Assembly: GCA_016748015.1 (NCBI GenBank)
Contig: JAAOMT010000678.1
Location: forward strand, 538,389-602,388
Length of the DNA: 64,000 bases
DNA from: Geosiphon pyriformis
Lineage: Eukaryota; Glomeromycota; Glomeromycetes; Archaeosporales; Geosiphonaceae
Direction of reading: 5' to 3'
The stretch's first letter is position 1; every line of letters begins with the position of its first letter. The notes under the pieces are model-generated. The model was given only the letters and a program-made list of their open reading frames with translations, searched no databases and was not told the DNA's origin. Shown here piece after piece: positions 11,493-24,483 of this stretch. Position numbers and translations under genes: made by a program.

Positions 11493-14400
11493 TTTCATAA
11501 AAATTGGGCTATATTTCCTTTCATTCCCATATCCAGTATAGCTTTTATTTAGAATACCATATTTTTGCATTTAAACTTTTATCAAACATTTAAATTGGCC
11601 AAGAATCATTTAGATTTCTAAAATTGTCGTTTGGAATTCCAGAACATGATTCGAGGGACCCTTGAATAATAATAAAATTTGAGTCTAAATCCTTTTTTTA
11701 GATCCTATATTTTTGGATTTCCGTGTTTGTTTTCATTTGTGCTGCCATGTTTGATGAACAAGTAAAGGATGAACTATTCCGGCAAAATAGTAAATTTAAT
11801 CAAGTCAAAAGATTATTTGAATTATTTTTTCTCTATCCTAAGCCAGGCCAATGAGAATTCAATGTTGGACAGCATGATGTATTTAAAGGAAACACAACTC
11901 ACTGGGGGTAAATCTACTGATACGATTTAATGCTTTGCCAAGTTGAACTCTTGAGTTCTTTTAGAGTTTAGATTATCTTCTAGAAACTATCGGTAACTCC
12001 AATATCCTTATACAGGTAAAATAGAGTTTTTTTTTTAATAGAAAAGAAGAAAATTATTCGGAAAAAGACGAAAAGAAATTACTAATTGCATAATTATAAA
12101 AATTGTAGAACTTTTTATTATTGTTAACTATTTCGTGTTTTAGATTGACCTTATTAAAGTTAACTTGATTTTTTTTGTAATGCACACAAGAAGTTCATTT
12201 AAGTTCTTTTGCTTAGATTATTAATTCAAACCCGAGATCAATATTTCAATCAAATATTATCTTGAGAAAGTTAATTGAGTTTTTTTTGAAATTCAAAAAT
12301 TAAATATCTAAAATAATATTTAGAAGGTTTAATTATACATGTATATATTGTAAATTATAGATTTGTCAACATTTATAGACTATCATTAATTACACACATG
12401 AGACAATTTCTTTTATTCAAGAATTTCTAATAATTACATAGAACCTTAAATTCAAAATTACCCCAATAATCAAAAATAGTAAAAAGACATTGTGAAAACG
12501 TTTCACAAAATATATCACTTATCAAGTTCCCAACATATAACCAGCTCTACCAATCCAATCCATGATGGCTTAAAGTCTAGAAATACTTGCATTAAAAAAA
12601 TTAAATAAGATATAGAATTGAAAATTTATATTCAAAATGTGAAGGTAAAAGCAGACATTGTCAGAACATATTTTGTTTTAATTGAATAAGGCAAGATAAT
12701 AGGTTTGCTATCATAGTTAATTAAATTTTGAAGATCTTAAATGAGAATTCAGACTGAATAGGATTTGGTTTCATCTTTGGAAATCTTATACGATTATTAG
12801 TACAGTCGTCATTGGGAATATAGCAAGGACGAATCTAATTTTCTTACATAATCTTTCTTCTATTTACAGTTGATCAAAATTTTTATTTATCGAACAATAT
12901 AAAATTTATATCAAAATTTTTTTTTTACTATTCTTAAAATATCAAAAGCACAGGTTCTTTGTTTAAATTTGTTATAATGCAGCATAAATATATGAGCGTC
13001 ACCCAATACGTCATCCCGAGTAACACCAAAGTACATGTTTAATTGTTAAAAAAAATTCTTTTATCGGATATTAACCTTTCCATTTTCCATTGTCTTATCA
13101 CAACGAAATTTTCATTAGGGACAAAGGGAAAACCTTTAATAACAATTAATCCTACCTCTTATGACCCAAATTTTTTTAAAAATTCCCCAAGTGCTTAAAC
13201 TTTTATGATTTGCATTTATTTTAATATGATGTATCGTATGACTTTGATTCAAACCATAGATATTGCCAATTTTTTTTTTGATTCAAACTATACTGCCAGT
13301 TTAAAAGACCCTTCATATCTTATCATTTCAAGGAGACTAAAAATAAGATTCAAGTTAAAAAGTTTTATTTAAATTAAATTATTAATATATATTTACTGAA
13401 ATTTAAATAAACATGTCATAAAACTTGTTTTCTGATTATGTGGCTTATTTCTTTTTTCTCAGTGAATCAGTTAGAATAATTTTAAAGTTTTTTTTTGGCA
13501 CGCAGTCAAAAATTTTTATTTTCAAATTCTGCACGAAATACCCGAAAAAAAAAATTTTACTCAATACTTTTAGAAAAAAGATTAACAAGGTCAATTTTTT
13601 TAAAAAAAATATATTTGTTAACCATAGTATTTAGGTTCTAATAGCACATAAAAATATATTATGATTCTTTTACTATTCAATTTAAAACTTTTAGTTATTA
13701 ATAATTTTTTTTTATCGAAAATACTATTCAATTTTAAGTTTCAAAGATCAAGAGAATATTAAATGGTGTTGAATAAATCAATTTCTTTTTTCATTAGGAA
13801 CTAAATCAATCTAATGCATATCATTTTAAGAGAAGTTAACTTTTATGTGATGGTATGTTTTCGGAATTTCAAGGTAGAAAATTCTTATAATCTTGATTAA
13901 AGATATTCGGATATTAATAAACAAATATTGTGAACCTTTGGGAAAAAAGCATTTTGCATACCATGATGATGTATTAAAATTTTTAATCGAAAGTAAATTG
14001 ACATATTTCGAATTAATAGATCTCCCTAAATGAAACCACATGGTTTAAATATTTTGCTTGGATCGCTTTTAAAAATTGAGTCTGATGTGAACATCACATC
14101 GATTGCTTATCGATGTGTCATTTCATAACGTCAAATTTTAAGTGTTCAATTTAGTTTGAAAAGTTTTTTTTTTTTTAAAAAAAAGATTGCTTATCCAAAA
14201 TATACAAAAATGCTTTGTCATAATTTGGATGACTAAAGTAAAACACACAAGTATGTATCACTGAAATAAAATAAAATAAAATAAAATAAATAAAAACATT
14301 TGGTTCTGTTCAATATATTCTTGCATAAGGGAAAACTCTCTAATATTATTGGAACTTTGGCCTTCTTAATACGGAAATCATATTTTTTAGGATCTTCTTT

Positions 14401-15054
14401 CGGTCATCAATGTGTTTCAAGAAAGCATGGCAGAAAATCTATTGTCTTATTAGCGTTTCCCGGGAAAAGTTTTTTTTCGTGAAATCACATCAATTCAATA
14501 AGAACAGAGGCATGAGACAATTTTTTATGTGGAATAGAGCCATGTGTCTTGAGAGATATCGATCAGTGATTTTCACTTTATTCCTTTAAAAATTTTGTCA
14601 CAACCATACGTTTGTTTTTAATTTCCACTTTTAGTGCATCGCATACCACCTGCTCAAAAACAAAGGAAATTTTTTATTTCAAAATAAATAGTAAAAATTA
14701 TGGATTAAACTTAAATACTCGGAGAAAAAGGTTAATCAAATAAGCTTCTTGAAAAATCTCCACAAAAGCATGAATCTATTTGCAGAATAAGAATAAGCGT
14801 GACTAAATTTTTATCGGGTCAAAATGTGTGATTAATGTTGTTTTTAGCAATAAAATTTTATAACAGAAAATAGTTTCAGAGTTTTGATATTTAATAAAGA
14901 AGCCTTTGAATTACAAGATAATATGTTGGTTTTGATACTTCAAATTTCATATATCTTATATATTTGCTCGATTGTTGGCCGAAAAAATCGAATACCAAGT
15001 CGATCGAGAATTGAAATAGTAAAATTTCGAACGTTATTCCGACTTTACATTAGT
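11493..15054. other. Long gene-free stretch
   Basis: I find no supported gene. Short frames at 13425-13634, 13826-14041 and 14300-14482 have no motif and local AT-driven composition. An AAATA pentanucleotide run lies at about 14264-14292 and a perfect hairpin at 14095-14117. Confidence 0.5.
14095..14117. other. Perfect inverted repeat (hairpin)
   Basis: CACATCGAT and ATCGATGTG form a 9-bp perfect stem around the loop TGCTT. A second small inverted repeat, GATGT-GA-ACATC, lies just upstream at about 14084-14095. No T-run follows, so it does not look like a terminator. It could be a protein-binding palindrome or the relic of a small element. Confidence 0.5.
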
Positions 15055-15127
15055 CGAGCTTGCCAGGGGTCGAACCTGGAATCTCCTGATTCGTAGTCAG
15101 GCGCCTTATCCATTTGGCCACAAGCCC
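15055..15127 (-). tRNA. tRNA-Arg (anticodon ACG)
   Basis: The 73-nt minus-strand sequence folds as a full cloverleaf. The 7-bp acceptor is GGGCTTG with CAAGCTC (one G-U pair). The D arm starts TGGCC, the anticodon stem is CCTGA/TCAGG with loop CTACGAA (ACG at 15092-15094), and the T arm is CCAGG-TTCGACC-CCTGG. The ACG anticodon, read as ICG after deamination, decodes CGU, CGC and CGA as arginine. There is no intron. The internal B box GGTTCGACCCC is intact. A TTTT on the transcribed strand (15021-15024) about 30 nt downstream can serve as the pol III terminator. CCA is not encoded, as expected for a nuclear gene. Confidence 0.95.
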
Positions 15128-16046
15128 CTCTCTTTGATGCCATGATTGACAAATTTTAAAATATTAAAAGTTAAAGATTTTTCATCTTGATAAAATTATG
15201 TAGGAAACAAAACCAAACATTTCATTGGTGACATTTTCAAAATTTTCTATTTAATATTGGAAAAACTGTTAAACTAAAAAATTTCTCACTCAAATACATT
15301 TTAAGGATTAAAAATTTCTTAATAATATTTTATGCTTCAATATTCTAATCAAATAAAAGTATAGGACAAAAAATAATTTTAAAATTGAGACTCTTAAATC
15401 AATTTTCATGTTTCAAATAAAGCTATTACAATTATTCAGGGGTTCTTTGAGAAAACTTAAATTGAAATACTTTTTTGGTTTAGTTCAAATGTAAAGCATT
15501 ACACAAAAGTGGGAGTTATTCCTTTATGGGGGCATGTTTTCATTGTGCTTTCTAAGCTTTATAAGATCTTACAATGAATTATTTTCAAATGGAATTTCTT
15601 TAAATTTCAAGAATAATAATTACAAATTGGTAAAAGGTAAATTATAAAACATTCCGAATTGGAACAATGATATTTACTGTTACTTAAACCCCAACCGTAT
15701 AAAATATTCCCCAACATATTGATTTTGTCAGATTCTGTCAAACAGAAGCAGGACAAAATTTTCTATATTAATTTTGGCTCATAAACCAATAGTATCATTT
15801 TCAAATTGCTAAAATTTTATAGTATTACTATATTAATTGTATTTTGATTCAATTTAAGCGTTTAATAGCCTTATATAAACAGGTCCTCGATTAAAGCTTT
15901 TCAAGAAAAAAAGTTTTCTTACCCTTCAAGCAACTATCTGATTCAAAAATAAAAAAATAAATCAATACCATTTGTTCAAAATAAACTCGTTACTCTGATC
16001 CAACCACTATATCACGTCTAGTGAAACTTTTAAGACGAAAAGTACT
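15128..16046. other. Gene-free stretch
   Basis: Ordinary AT-rich spacer; I see no gene, repeat array or RNA in it. Confidence 0.5.
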
Positions 16047-16067
16047 TTGAAAATTAATCATAGTGTC

Positions 16068-16262
16068 ATGGCAAATCCTCGTTTATTATTGAATAATCCG
16101 GTTATTCCCCCTTTTGCCCAAGTGCCTGATGAAGATCCTTTCAACAATGGTATAAACCCTTTTGCACCTAACATTGTCAACCATGCTTACCGGACTCAAC
16201 AAGTAATTGCTGTGACGATCCAAAAAAGGATACTCATGGAAAACTCTTACCAAGTTGGATAA
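16068..16262 (+). CDS. Small hypothetical protein, possibly a broken gene
   Basis: This 64-residue frame begins at an ATG preceded by GTC. It reads MANPRLLLNNPVIPPFAQV and continues with a Pro/Asn-rich segment (PDEDPFNNG, NPFAPN). I recognise no domain. Unlike most frames nearby it is not AT-driven low complexity. The DNA that follows its stop repeats part of it (SQVPDEN against AQVPDED, then a shared AACAAGTTGGATA-type end), so it looks like a tandemly duplicated coding unit whose second copy has decayed. It may be a small real gene or the 5' end of a lost larger one. Confidence 0.35.
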   Translation: MANPRLLLNNPVIPPFAQVPDEDPFNNGINPFAPNIVNHAYRTQQVIAVTIQKRILMENSYQVG

Positions 16263-16428
16263 TTGGAATTGGATGTCCACGCTATCAACTTTAGCCAAGT
16301 ACCTGATGAAAATTTTTCTTACCGAGCTCACCAAAATACCTGTTGGGATAATGGAAAAAAAATATATATTTCATGAAAAACTTTTAACAAGTTGGATAGT
16401 TGAATAATTGGGATTTGATTGATGACAA
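16117..16428 (+). repeat. Diverged tandem duplication of a coding-like unit
   Basis: Copy 1 (16117-16275) and copy 2 (16293-16428) share CCAAGT.CCTGATGAA, CTTACCG.., an ATCATGGAAAA-like block and AAGTTGGATA..TTG. Copy 2 has lost about 25 bases and its reading frame. Confidence 0.55.
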
Positions 16429-16429
16429 C

Positions 16430-19400
16430 AACACAATCAACCACGACAAATATTTCTAATAGAAAGTATGGAAATGTTTGTTGCATTAACTCCTTACCAT
16501 AAAGAATAATGAGAAACTGTTCTTCTCAAACAAAATTTCTTAAACTGTAGACATTTTTTTTATCTCAAAGCATAAAGATTGATTCAAATATTCTTTAGGG
16601 AAAATTTTTTTTAATAATTTCTAATTTACAATTAATTAAGTTCTAAGTAACTTTTTATATTTTTATGGAAAAACTAAATGAATATTTCGTGGGTAAAAAA
16701 TTCAAAAACTTAATTTAGGAATCGAATATTATTCATGGAAATCTCAATTTAATTACATTATTATATATTCAATAAGAAAATACATGTAGTGCAACCAGGA
16801 ATTAAAATAAACGGTGAATAAAAGAGAATCGTTTCTCCCCGATCCCAAGTCGGATATAAAGAAAAAACATTTTTTGCTTTGTTTAAACATATCAAAAATC
16901 CCGAAGGAGATTACGTTTAATTAAAGGATCGTCACAATGAAAAAAAAATACAAACAAAACAAATCATAAAAACTGAAACATCAAATCGTCGATTAAAAAG
17001 AGAAAAATGTAATCAAAATAAACTGTGAAATAAAAACTTCAGAGTTCCTAACATTCCAAACTTCGAAAATCAGATTCAATTAAGAAAACTTTTGTTGAAA
17101 ATCTTTTCAAAAGCGACTTTTTCTTTTTTCATTTTCCCGCCAAGTAATCATGACTATTTCGCTTAAAAGTTTTTCCTTGATGTTTTCTGCAGTTGAAAAG
17201 AATTTTTTTTTTTAAGGTTCAATGGTATTGTCATTAAAATTAATGTAAAAATAAAAGAACAATTTTTTTTGCTGCTCGAAGCTTCTTAAGAATTAGAAGT
17301 GCTTGTTGAATAAATATTTTGCTGCGTATAATATGAATGAATTTTTTAAGCTAACTATTCTGGTTCATAATTTATACATTTTACAAAATTACTTTATTCA
17401 AAAATCTTAATTTTCAAATTAATCCACAAAAATTTTCTAGAACGTGAACAGAAAATCAATTCATTGTTCTCTCGGAGCATTCTTTTGATAAGCAAAAAGG
17501 AATTAATAATTAAAAATGCAAAAATAATAAATTGCCAAAGAGCCAAGCATTTATTTCGGATTTGGTAATAAAAATAAATTTCCTTTAATTTTCTTGAATA
17601 AAAAAAAAAAAAAAAAAAAAAAAAATTACAAAGAGGAAACAAAGTAAACTCAATCCTCAACAATGCTTTCATCAATTTAATATTTTGGCGTGGGAAAAAG
17701 TTTAGAAATAAACAGGAAATATCTCTTGTTTTAATAATATTTCTTAGGGAATTTTAAAATAAAACCTATGCGCACCCCTTTTTAACTGAGCCACTATTTA
17801 TTAGTTAATTATGACTTAAAAACTCGGAGACTCATATTATTTCAACTTTAAAAAACAGAATAAATTTTGATTTGTACAAATTTTTAGAACAAAAAATATC
17901 TAGTATTCCAATTTTCTAGCAAAGAGCTTGAAATATGATAAAATAATATTAAAATGCAATAAATATCCTTCCCAAGTTATAACTCAATACTATGTTCGAA
18001 ATAAATAATTCACCCTATTAATGATGCAATATTTTACTTTTGGAGGGAAATCTTATTACTAATGAAAGTGCAACATCATGTCATTAGATTTGAAACAGTG
18101 TAACGATGGGCTTTTTTTCTTTTGTAAGTTTCCCTTTTAAATCATTCCAAGGTTTCACAAAGTTTTAGTAACTCACCTAAATCATCAAGGAAAAAAGTTT
18201 GATGGAGACATCAATTTTGAAATTATATTTGTTTAATTAATGATAGATACATGAAAATCAATTTCAATAATTCAATAAACATGCACTAAAAAATTAGCTT
18301 TGGAGAAACTCTTTTTGTGGGAGTTGAAGATTTGATTGACCTTTGATGATCTTTCAAAAACGTAATCATTGGCGCACAAAACTGAAGATCGCATTTATCT
18401 TTTCTATTAACTTTTAACTAACGCTAGAATGGTCAGATTCCAATTATATCATAGATTTTTAAATAATAGTGAACTTAAAAAGAATAATTACAAAAAAACT
18501 TTTTAGAAAAGCCGAACCCTAGTGTTTCAAAATATCTCTTTTTCTATCTCCTGCATTTCTTGTTAAAATTTCTATATCTCTATATCTATATATTTTTACA
18601 AATATATTTATTTTGATTTCAAGGCTACACTTCAAAATCTATAAAGTGCAAAAAAATTTTATCACTTTTTAAATGAATGAATGAATGAATGAATGAAAAT
18701 TTTCCTATATATGGGTCTTGCATCATTTGTTTAATCACATTCCAGCAGCAAAATTCAATGTAAATCGATGTGATCGATAACAATCAAACCTCTAATTGAA
18801 AAAAGCTTTTCATGTAAAATACTTTATATTTTAAACAGTAGTGAATGAATTTTTAATACTTTCTATCGATCAATTTTTTCAATTAACAATAAAAAAAATG
18901 ATTAACTTAGCAGTAAAATACAAAATATATATATATATTGTATTTAGTTAAAGCATATTATGGATTCTTTTTGGGCAGGCCTTTTCAAGAATGCTTGGAA
19001 AAAAATCTTTTTTTTTTTTGGAAAATAAAGGAAAATTGTTTCATTTCTGACCTTGTGACAATGATGATGACATATTAATAATAGAATTTTTAATAAATTT
19101 ACTCGAAATCAAATATTTTTATTATGAAAAACAATGCATTAAACATACTTTCCAAAAATAGTTTCTACCATTACCAATTTAAAAAATTCAGGCAAAGTAT
19201 ATTTATTGTTTTCTTCTCTTTTCTCTTCTCGATTAAAAAGTTTATCAAAATCAATTTTTTAATTAGAGGAAAAAATATTGACCAGCTCAAATAGGCTTTT
19301 GGTGATTCAATAACAATATTCTAAAATCGGTGATATAAAAAGATAATTTTATGATTGGGGATGATATTAACAATTTTATGTGTATATATAGTTAGTGATA

Positions 19401-19990
19401 TTATCTTAATTTTTTGTTGTTTGAATTAAGACAAGCTCATTCACACAAATTTCCTTTTTTTGCTACAGACTCCATTATCATCCCTACTTTTAGTTTTACG
19501 GAAGTCTATCTCCTTTGATCTTAAATTCTAAAGAAGCCCCACGATTTTGGCGTGATAATAACATTAAAAAATTTTGAATTTATTATTATGAGTGCACAAA
19601 TATTTTCAAGTTATGTTTAGTATTTGTACCTCTAAGTGAATATAAACTTTTATTTAGCAATAGACGAATGTTTCATGAAGTAATTTTATGTAATAGGATT
19701 AAAGCCTCTCTTTTTTGGGAAAGGTTTTTACATATGTATACGTCCTTTTGGCCCCTTGATCATATTACTTCATACAGGCTTCGAGAATATGTAGTGAAAA
19801 TTTTAAAAAAAGTTAATAAATTAAATTTTTAGGTTTAAAATTTAATTATTATTATTATTTTTTATATTAGGATGAAACCAAATATGGGGTAAAAAACGTG
19901 TAAAGTTGTGAATGGCTTTTTTAAACTCTTGTACAAGCTAATAGAATGCAAATGATTTAGTTATTAAAATAATTTATTGTTTTCATGTTG
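16430..19990. other. Long gene-free stretch
   Basis: No supported gene. It contains a poly-A run of about 23 at about 17600, a GAAT tetranucleotide run at about 18674-18698 and scattered TA dinucleotide runs. A minus-strand frame at 17394-17675 owes its middle to the poly-A tract and is not called. Confidence 0.5.
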
Positions 19991-19992
19991 AA

Positions 19993-20141
19993 GTAGAAAT
20001 TGAAATAGAAATAGAAATAGAAATAGAAATAGAAGTAGAAATAGAAGTAGAAATAGAAGTAGAAATAGTGGTAGAATAGAAATAGAAATAAAAATAAAAG
20101 TAGAAGTAGAAATAGAAATAGAAATAGAAATAGAAATATAT
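19993..20141. repeat. GAAATA hexanucleotide microsatellite
   Basis: About 150 bp of GAAATA with GAAGTA variants. The purine-rich strand is the plus strand. It lies about 730 bp upstream of HMG gene 2. A minus-strand Tyr-Phe frame across it is an artefact of the repeat. Confidence 0.9.
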
Positions 20142-20695
20142 ATTTATACAATTCTTCAAAAAAAAATTAAATAATTGAAAATTTCTTTTGAAAAAAGTCT
20201 TGTTTTTTTTTTCCTAGAGTTAAATCAAACTTTTATATTTCTATTTTATAAAATCTAATAATTTCTTTTGTGTTGTTGGATTTGAAATAAAAAAAATTTT
20301 TTTTTAAACATTTGAACGAAAATATCAATCAACAATTGTCAAACAGAGGTTGTGCTACTTTTGAGCCTTTTCTATATATTTTTTTTTAAAAAAAATAATA
20401 ATTTAGTATTGGATGTTCCTAAATTATTTATCCCCTTTAGTTTAAATTAAACAAAAAAGACATTTTACTTTATCATACTATAATGTTTTCTTACTTCAGT
20501 AAGTGATATGCTCTAAACGCCCATTTAAAAAACCCAATATTCAAAACCATAATTTATAATAGGTTTTGTACAATTTTCTCACGGAAAGCTTAAGTTAATC
20601 ATTGTATTCGAGGTTTTTCCAATGTAAATATTAGGTTAGCTCGGATTCATTGCGAATTCAAAAAGTGCACACGTACATCATGTAAAAAAAACTCC

Positions 20696-20703
20696 TATAA
20701 ATA
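20696..20703 (+). promoter_or_regulatory. Putative TATA box of HMG gene 2
   Basis: TATAAATA in the context CTCCTATAAATACCC lies 174 bp before the ATG of HMG gene 2. HMG gene 3 has a box at nearly the same distance (179 bp). Confidence 0.55.
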
Positions 20704-20775
20704 CCCAAAGTCTTTCACATTGACAAAATGCTTTATGGACATTATTCCATTATTCTTTTGAAGGGCTTCACTTTT

Positions 20776-20844
20776 ATTTTATTTTATTTTATTTTCTTTT
20801 CTTTTCTTTTCTTTTCTTTTCTTTTCTTTTCTTTTCTTTTCCTT
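20776..20844 (+). repeat. Pentanucleotide polypyrimidine array in the HMG gene 2 leader
   Basis: Four ATTTT units (20776-20795) are followed by nine exact CTTTT units (20796-20840) and CCTTC. The array lies 26 bp before the start codon and downstream of the TATA box, so it is probably transcribed as a long pyrimidine tract in the 5' UTR. A length-variable tract here could alter expression. Confidence 0.9.
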
Positions 20845-20869
20845 CAAACTTTTTATATCTTTAAATCCA

Positions 20870-21994
20870 ATGATTGAGCTTGACCTCAAAGGTGTGAATG
20901 ATAGTGTTAAGTCAGACCTTAATGGCGTGGACTTATTCGAACTCAACATTAATGAATCTGATTTTTATCATTCACCTAGTGGCTCAAGAGTCAAGAGACC
21001 ACCCAATAGATTTCTAGTTTTTAGAATGAACGTTAAAAATATTGTCCAGGGAAGGAATTTGAGTTGGAATAAACAAATGAGAATAATAACCAGCGTTGCC
21101 TCTCAATATTGGAAGGAGTCTAGTATAGAAAAGAGAAAACCATTTATTGATATCGCGGAAAAAGTTAAAAAACATCACAATAAAAGCTTTCCTAACTACG
21201 CATATAAACCCTTAAAAAAAAAAACGGAATTTAAAGAATACATACCACAAAATACAGTTGATAATTGTACCGATGAAGAAGATGAAAAGGAAACCAAAAA
21301 ATCTGAAACGGAATTAATAAATTTCAAAACCCATATTCCTTCAACATCTCTCACAACAAAGGAAGCTTCTATTTCAAATAATCTAAACACAACACAAATT
21401 TGTACTTCAAACAATCCAAACACAACACCAATCACTCTCCCAATTCCCTTCAATAATGCAAACAACTCAACAAATTTCACTCTTGAAGAAGCCTATCATC
21501 CTATTTCCAATCAAAGCAACTCATATCAGCAAGAAAATCAAAACCAATCTTACTTCACTTCTTCCAACTTCCTTTTAACTAACCCTTATATTCATGGATA
21601 TGACGTTTCAACAACTCCAAAAACTATTTCCCCACAACTATCTCTTAATTTTCCTAGCCAATTTCTCATAAGTCAATTATTTTATAACTCTCAAGAAGGT
21701 TTAATCGATGGTGCAAATTTTTATTCATCAAATGTTTACAATGTTAATCCAGAATTTCAAGAGAATCAAGAATTTTCCCAATTCACCACAAAGTATAGTT
21801 TTCAAAGTCATTTTGTCGATGGTTACCCCTCATGTAATGTAATTGATTTGCCAAATGCAATGCCAAACTCATCCGAAATAACAATGGAATCTCATAATCC
21901 TAATTTTAATTATACCCATGTTGGTTATCCTGGAGAAAGTATAGAAGGGAGTGGGTTCGATATCTCGGATTATTTTGATCCCCTAACCTTTTAA
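20870..21994 (+). CDS. HMG-box protein, MATA_HMG type (HMG gene 2)
   Basis: An intact single-exon gene of 374 residues. The HMG box is at residues about 41-118. It begins RVKRPPNRFLVFR, carries SQYWKES in helix 2 and ends SFPNYAYKPLKKK, the FPNY.Y.P signature of the MATA_HMG type. An acidic DEEDEKE stretch follows at about 137, then a long tail rich in Asn, Ser, Thr and Gln, typical of transcription regulators. The protein is presumably nuclear and DNA-binding. The ATG at 20870 is the first in frame after the TATA box and pyrimidine tract. The 3' flank has a 60-bp tandem repeat. The family assignment is firm; the role in mating or other regulation is unproven. Confidence 0.92.
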   Translation: MIELDLKGVNDSVKSDLNGVDLFELNINESDFYHSPSGSRVKRPPNRFLVFRMNVKNIVQGRNLSWNKQMRIITSVASQYWKESSIEKRKPFIDIAEKVKKHHNKSFPNYAYKPLKKKTEFKEYIPQNTVDNCTDEEDEKETKKSETELINFKTHIPSTSLTTKEASISNNLNTTQICTSNNPNTTPITLPIPFNNANNSTNFTLEEAYHPISNQSNSYQQENQNQSYFTSSNFLLTNPYIHGYDVSTTPKTISPQLSLNFPSQFLISQLFYNSQEGLIDGANFYSSNVYNVNPEFQENQEFSQFTTKYSFQSHFVDGYPSCNVIDLPNAMPNSSEITMESHNPNFNYTHVGYPGESIEGSGFDISDYFDPLTF

Positions 21995-22068
21995 TCGAAA
22001 AAGCGTTTACTTCTGTTTAATATCCATTCAAGTGCTTGTTCTGATTTTTTTTGATTTGTTCTGATTTG

Positions 22069-22188
22069 TTTTGTTTAATTAGTCCTACTGTTATATTACG
22101 TTCTGTTGATTTGGTTTTATTCTAATCGTTTTGTTCAACTAGTCAAACTGTTATATTACGTTCTGTTGTTAGATTTTATTCTCATATT
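22069..22188 (+). repeat. 60-bp tandem duplication after HMG gene 2
   Basis: Two adjacent units (22069-22128 and 22129-22188) share TTTTGTT.AA.TAGTC, then ACTGTTATATTACGTTCTG and a TTTTATTCT end. They start about 75 bp after the stop codon, so they are likely in the 3' UTR. Confidence 0.8.
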
Positions 22189-24483
22189 TATCAGTATCTT
22201 GTACTTTCTGTTTAGCCGAATCGTTCTTTTTACCTGATTCTTAAACAATAGTATTTTAGAAATTTACAAAGAAATAAAGAAAATCTAAATAAAAATGCAA
22301 AAAGCAAAACCTATTATACTACTGCTATTGATTTCTCAAATACTTTTCGGTGAAAAAATCTTGCATGGACCTACTTGCTAGAAAAAAAATCCAAGAGAAA
22401 TTATTACTTCCTCTTTCTATAGGTATGTAGAGTAACATATCCCATTGTCGTTACTTCACACTGCATAAAAAACTTTTTTCGAATTTACTTAGTTGGTTTA
22501 AATTTAGACATAGAAGGACTAGGCACGGAATGAATGTACATATATGGAATTTTGTAGCCATATACAGGATGTGTCAGATTTAGGCATTACTATGAAATTA
22601 TTTTGGTTGATTTGAATAAAAGAAAAATTTCACTTGATGGAGTGAGAGTGGATATTCCATATAAAAATTAAGTAAATTCATTAAGCTAGTTGTATGATAA
22701 AATATCGAAATTTAGAAAAAATAGAAACTATTGACCACCAAGACGGTAATTGTCGTTTGCAAGAAGATTACGGCACATCTATCTAAAATATTAGGTCATT
22801 AAAAAATTGACAGATCCCGGAATCTAAGCAGAAATCATTCATATTTCAATTTTATTTTAAGCCTTTGTTTTGTTTTGTTTTTGTCATTAGATAAATACTC
22901 TTTCAGATCTTGTACCGGAGCAATACTTAATTAATTCATCCACTTTACTCAGTCAGCCCATATTTTCCTAGTTAATCTTCTAAAAAATAGAGAGAAAATT
23001 CGAATCACAAAAAATTGTTCTGTATACAAATTTATGTGAAGCCGTGTCTTTTTTCTGGGTTTTTTGCACTACATCCGTAACGTGACATATCAAATTGTCA
23101 CTCTTTAATGTGATTATGATGATTGAGTGTAGGGCATTGTTACTCGAAAAATGTGTATCCCTATGCTGCGCTTTTTTTTTAAATAAGTGAAATTAATGAT
23201 TTTAAAATATTTATCTAAAAAGTTATATAATTAATTTTCTGTTTATTTAATCTTTACCTTTAAGGCTGAAGTAATCGAATTTGCTAAAAATGGTCGACTA
23301 GGGAAATTGTTAAAGGGCTTAAAAAAAAACTTTGGCTAATTGCAACAATGATTTTTATTTCCAAAATATTTGCTCGGTCAAATTTGGTTAGCATCTTATC
23401 TAAAATAGTCAAGTATGAATGAGTTACAGAATTTTTTTTTAAATGTTAATAGCAGGCTTTTCAAATTTCGCCTGTATATTATCGATGAAATCATTTTGTA
23501 ATAATTTAATGCATATCTACTTTAGGTCATTTTCTCCTTTTCGTGTCATCCTTTGCCATTATCTCAGGGAAAATTAAGCGACAATGAAATTTTCAACCGA
23601 TTACGTACATCAAGAAAAATTGCTTCGCCCATTTAAAAACTCTAAACTAATTAGAGACAAAACAAAAAAGTTAATTTAGTTCATTTTATGCCCATTTTTT
23701 CTCCTCAAAGTAAACTTTCATTTGAAGGTTGTCCATCTCGATTTTCTTTTTCTAGCTTTTGAAGTGTCTGCGTAATAATCTAGCTTTTAACGTATCCACG
23801 TGATAAATGCGGGTGGATATTGAATAACTTATTAGCATGATCAAATATTAATAAGCAAAGCACGAGAACGATCATCATACTCTGTAAATGAAAAAATGGC
23901 AGCTGACTTCCGCGGTCAAAGCACACGTGCTTATAGAGCAACAAACATTGCTAGTACATGTATCTGACATAAATCCCCACAAATAATAAATTCACAAATT
24001 TCGTGTTCCTTGATCTCATGTGAACGTTTGGTTTTCAATAAATTATATGATTATATTTGAATTTATTTATTTTATTCAGAAAATTTTGTGCATGATAGAT
24101 ATTGGGTTTAAATATTCATGGCTTTGTAGCAATAGAAAATATTTTCAGATTTATTTGCAACACAAAAATCTAATTCTCCTATCATGAGTTCAAGAAAGAA
24201 TTTCTTAAAACAAATGTTGTATATTGTGGTCAAAGGAATTTATCATTGATTCAAATTTTTTGAACATTTCATTTGCAAAATTGAATTTTCTTGTGTTGTT
24301 AAGTCTGAACTGAAATAAATTACAAATTTATAAAATATTTTATAATGCTTGATTTCAATAAATTATCAAATAATAATTATTTAAGCACTCCCTCAGACTT
24401 TCTTTAGAACTCTCTAAGGATTAAATTAAACTTTTAGTAAAATTCAGAAAATTTTTATTTTAAATTTTAAATAATAAATTAAA
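22189..24483. other. Long gene-free stretch
   Basis: I see no gene or repeat array worth calling. CpG is present at ordinary local frequency, unlike in the flanking repeat regions. Confidence 0.5.

Noticed and set aside
14884-15096. Plus-strand 70-codon frame
   Set aside because: It runs into the tRNA-Arg gene on the other strand and has no motif.
17394-17675. Minus-strand 93-codon frame
   Set aside because: Its centre is a poly-A tract read as poly-Phe, and no motif flanks it.
19957-20151. Tyr/Phe-rich minus-strand frame
   Set aside because: It is the GAAATA microsatellite read on the other strand.
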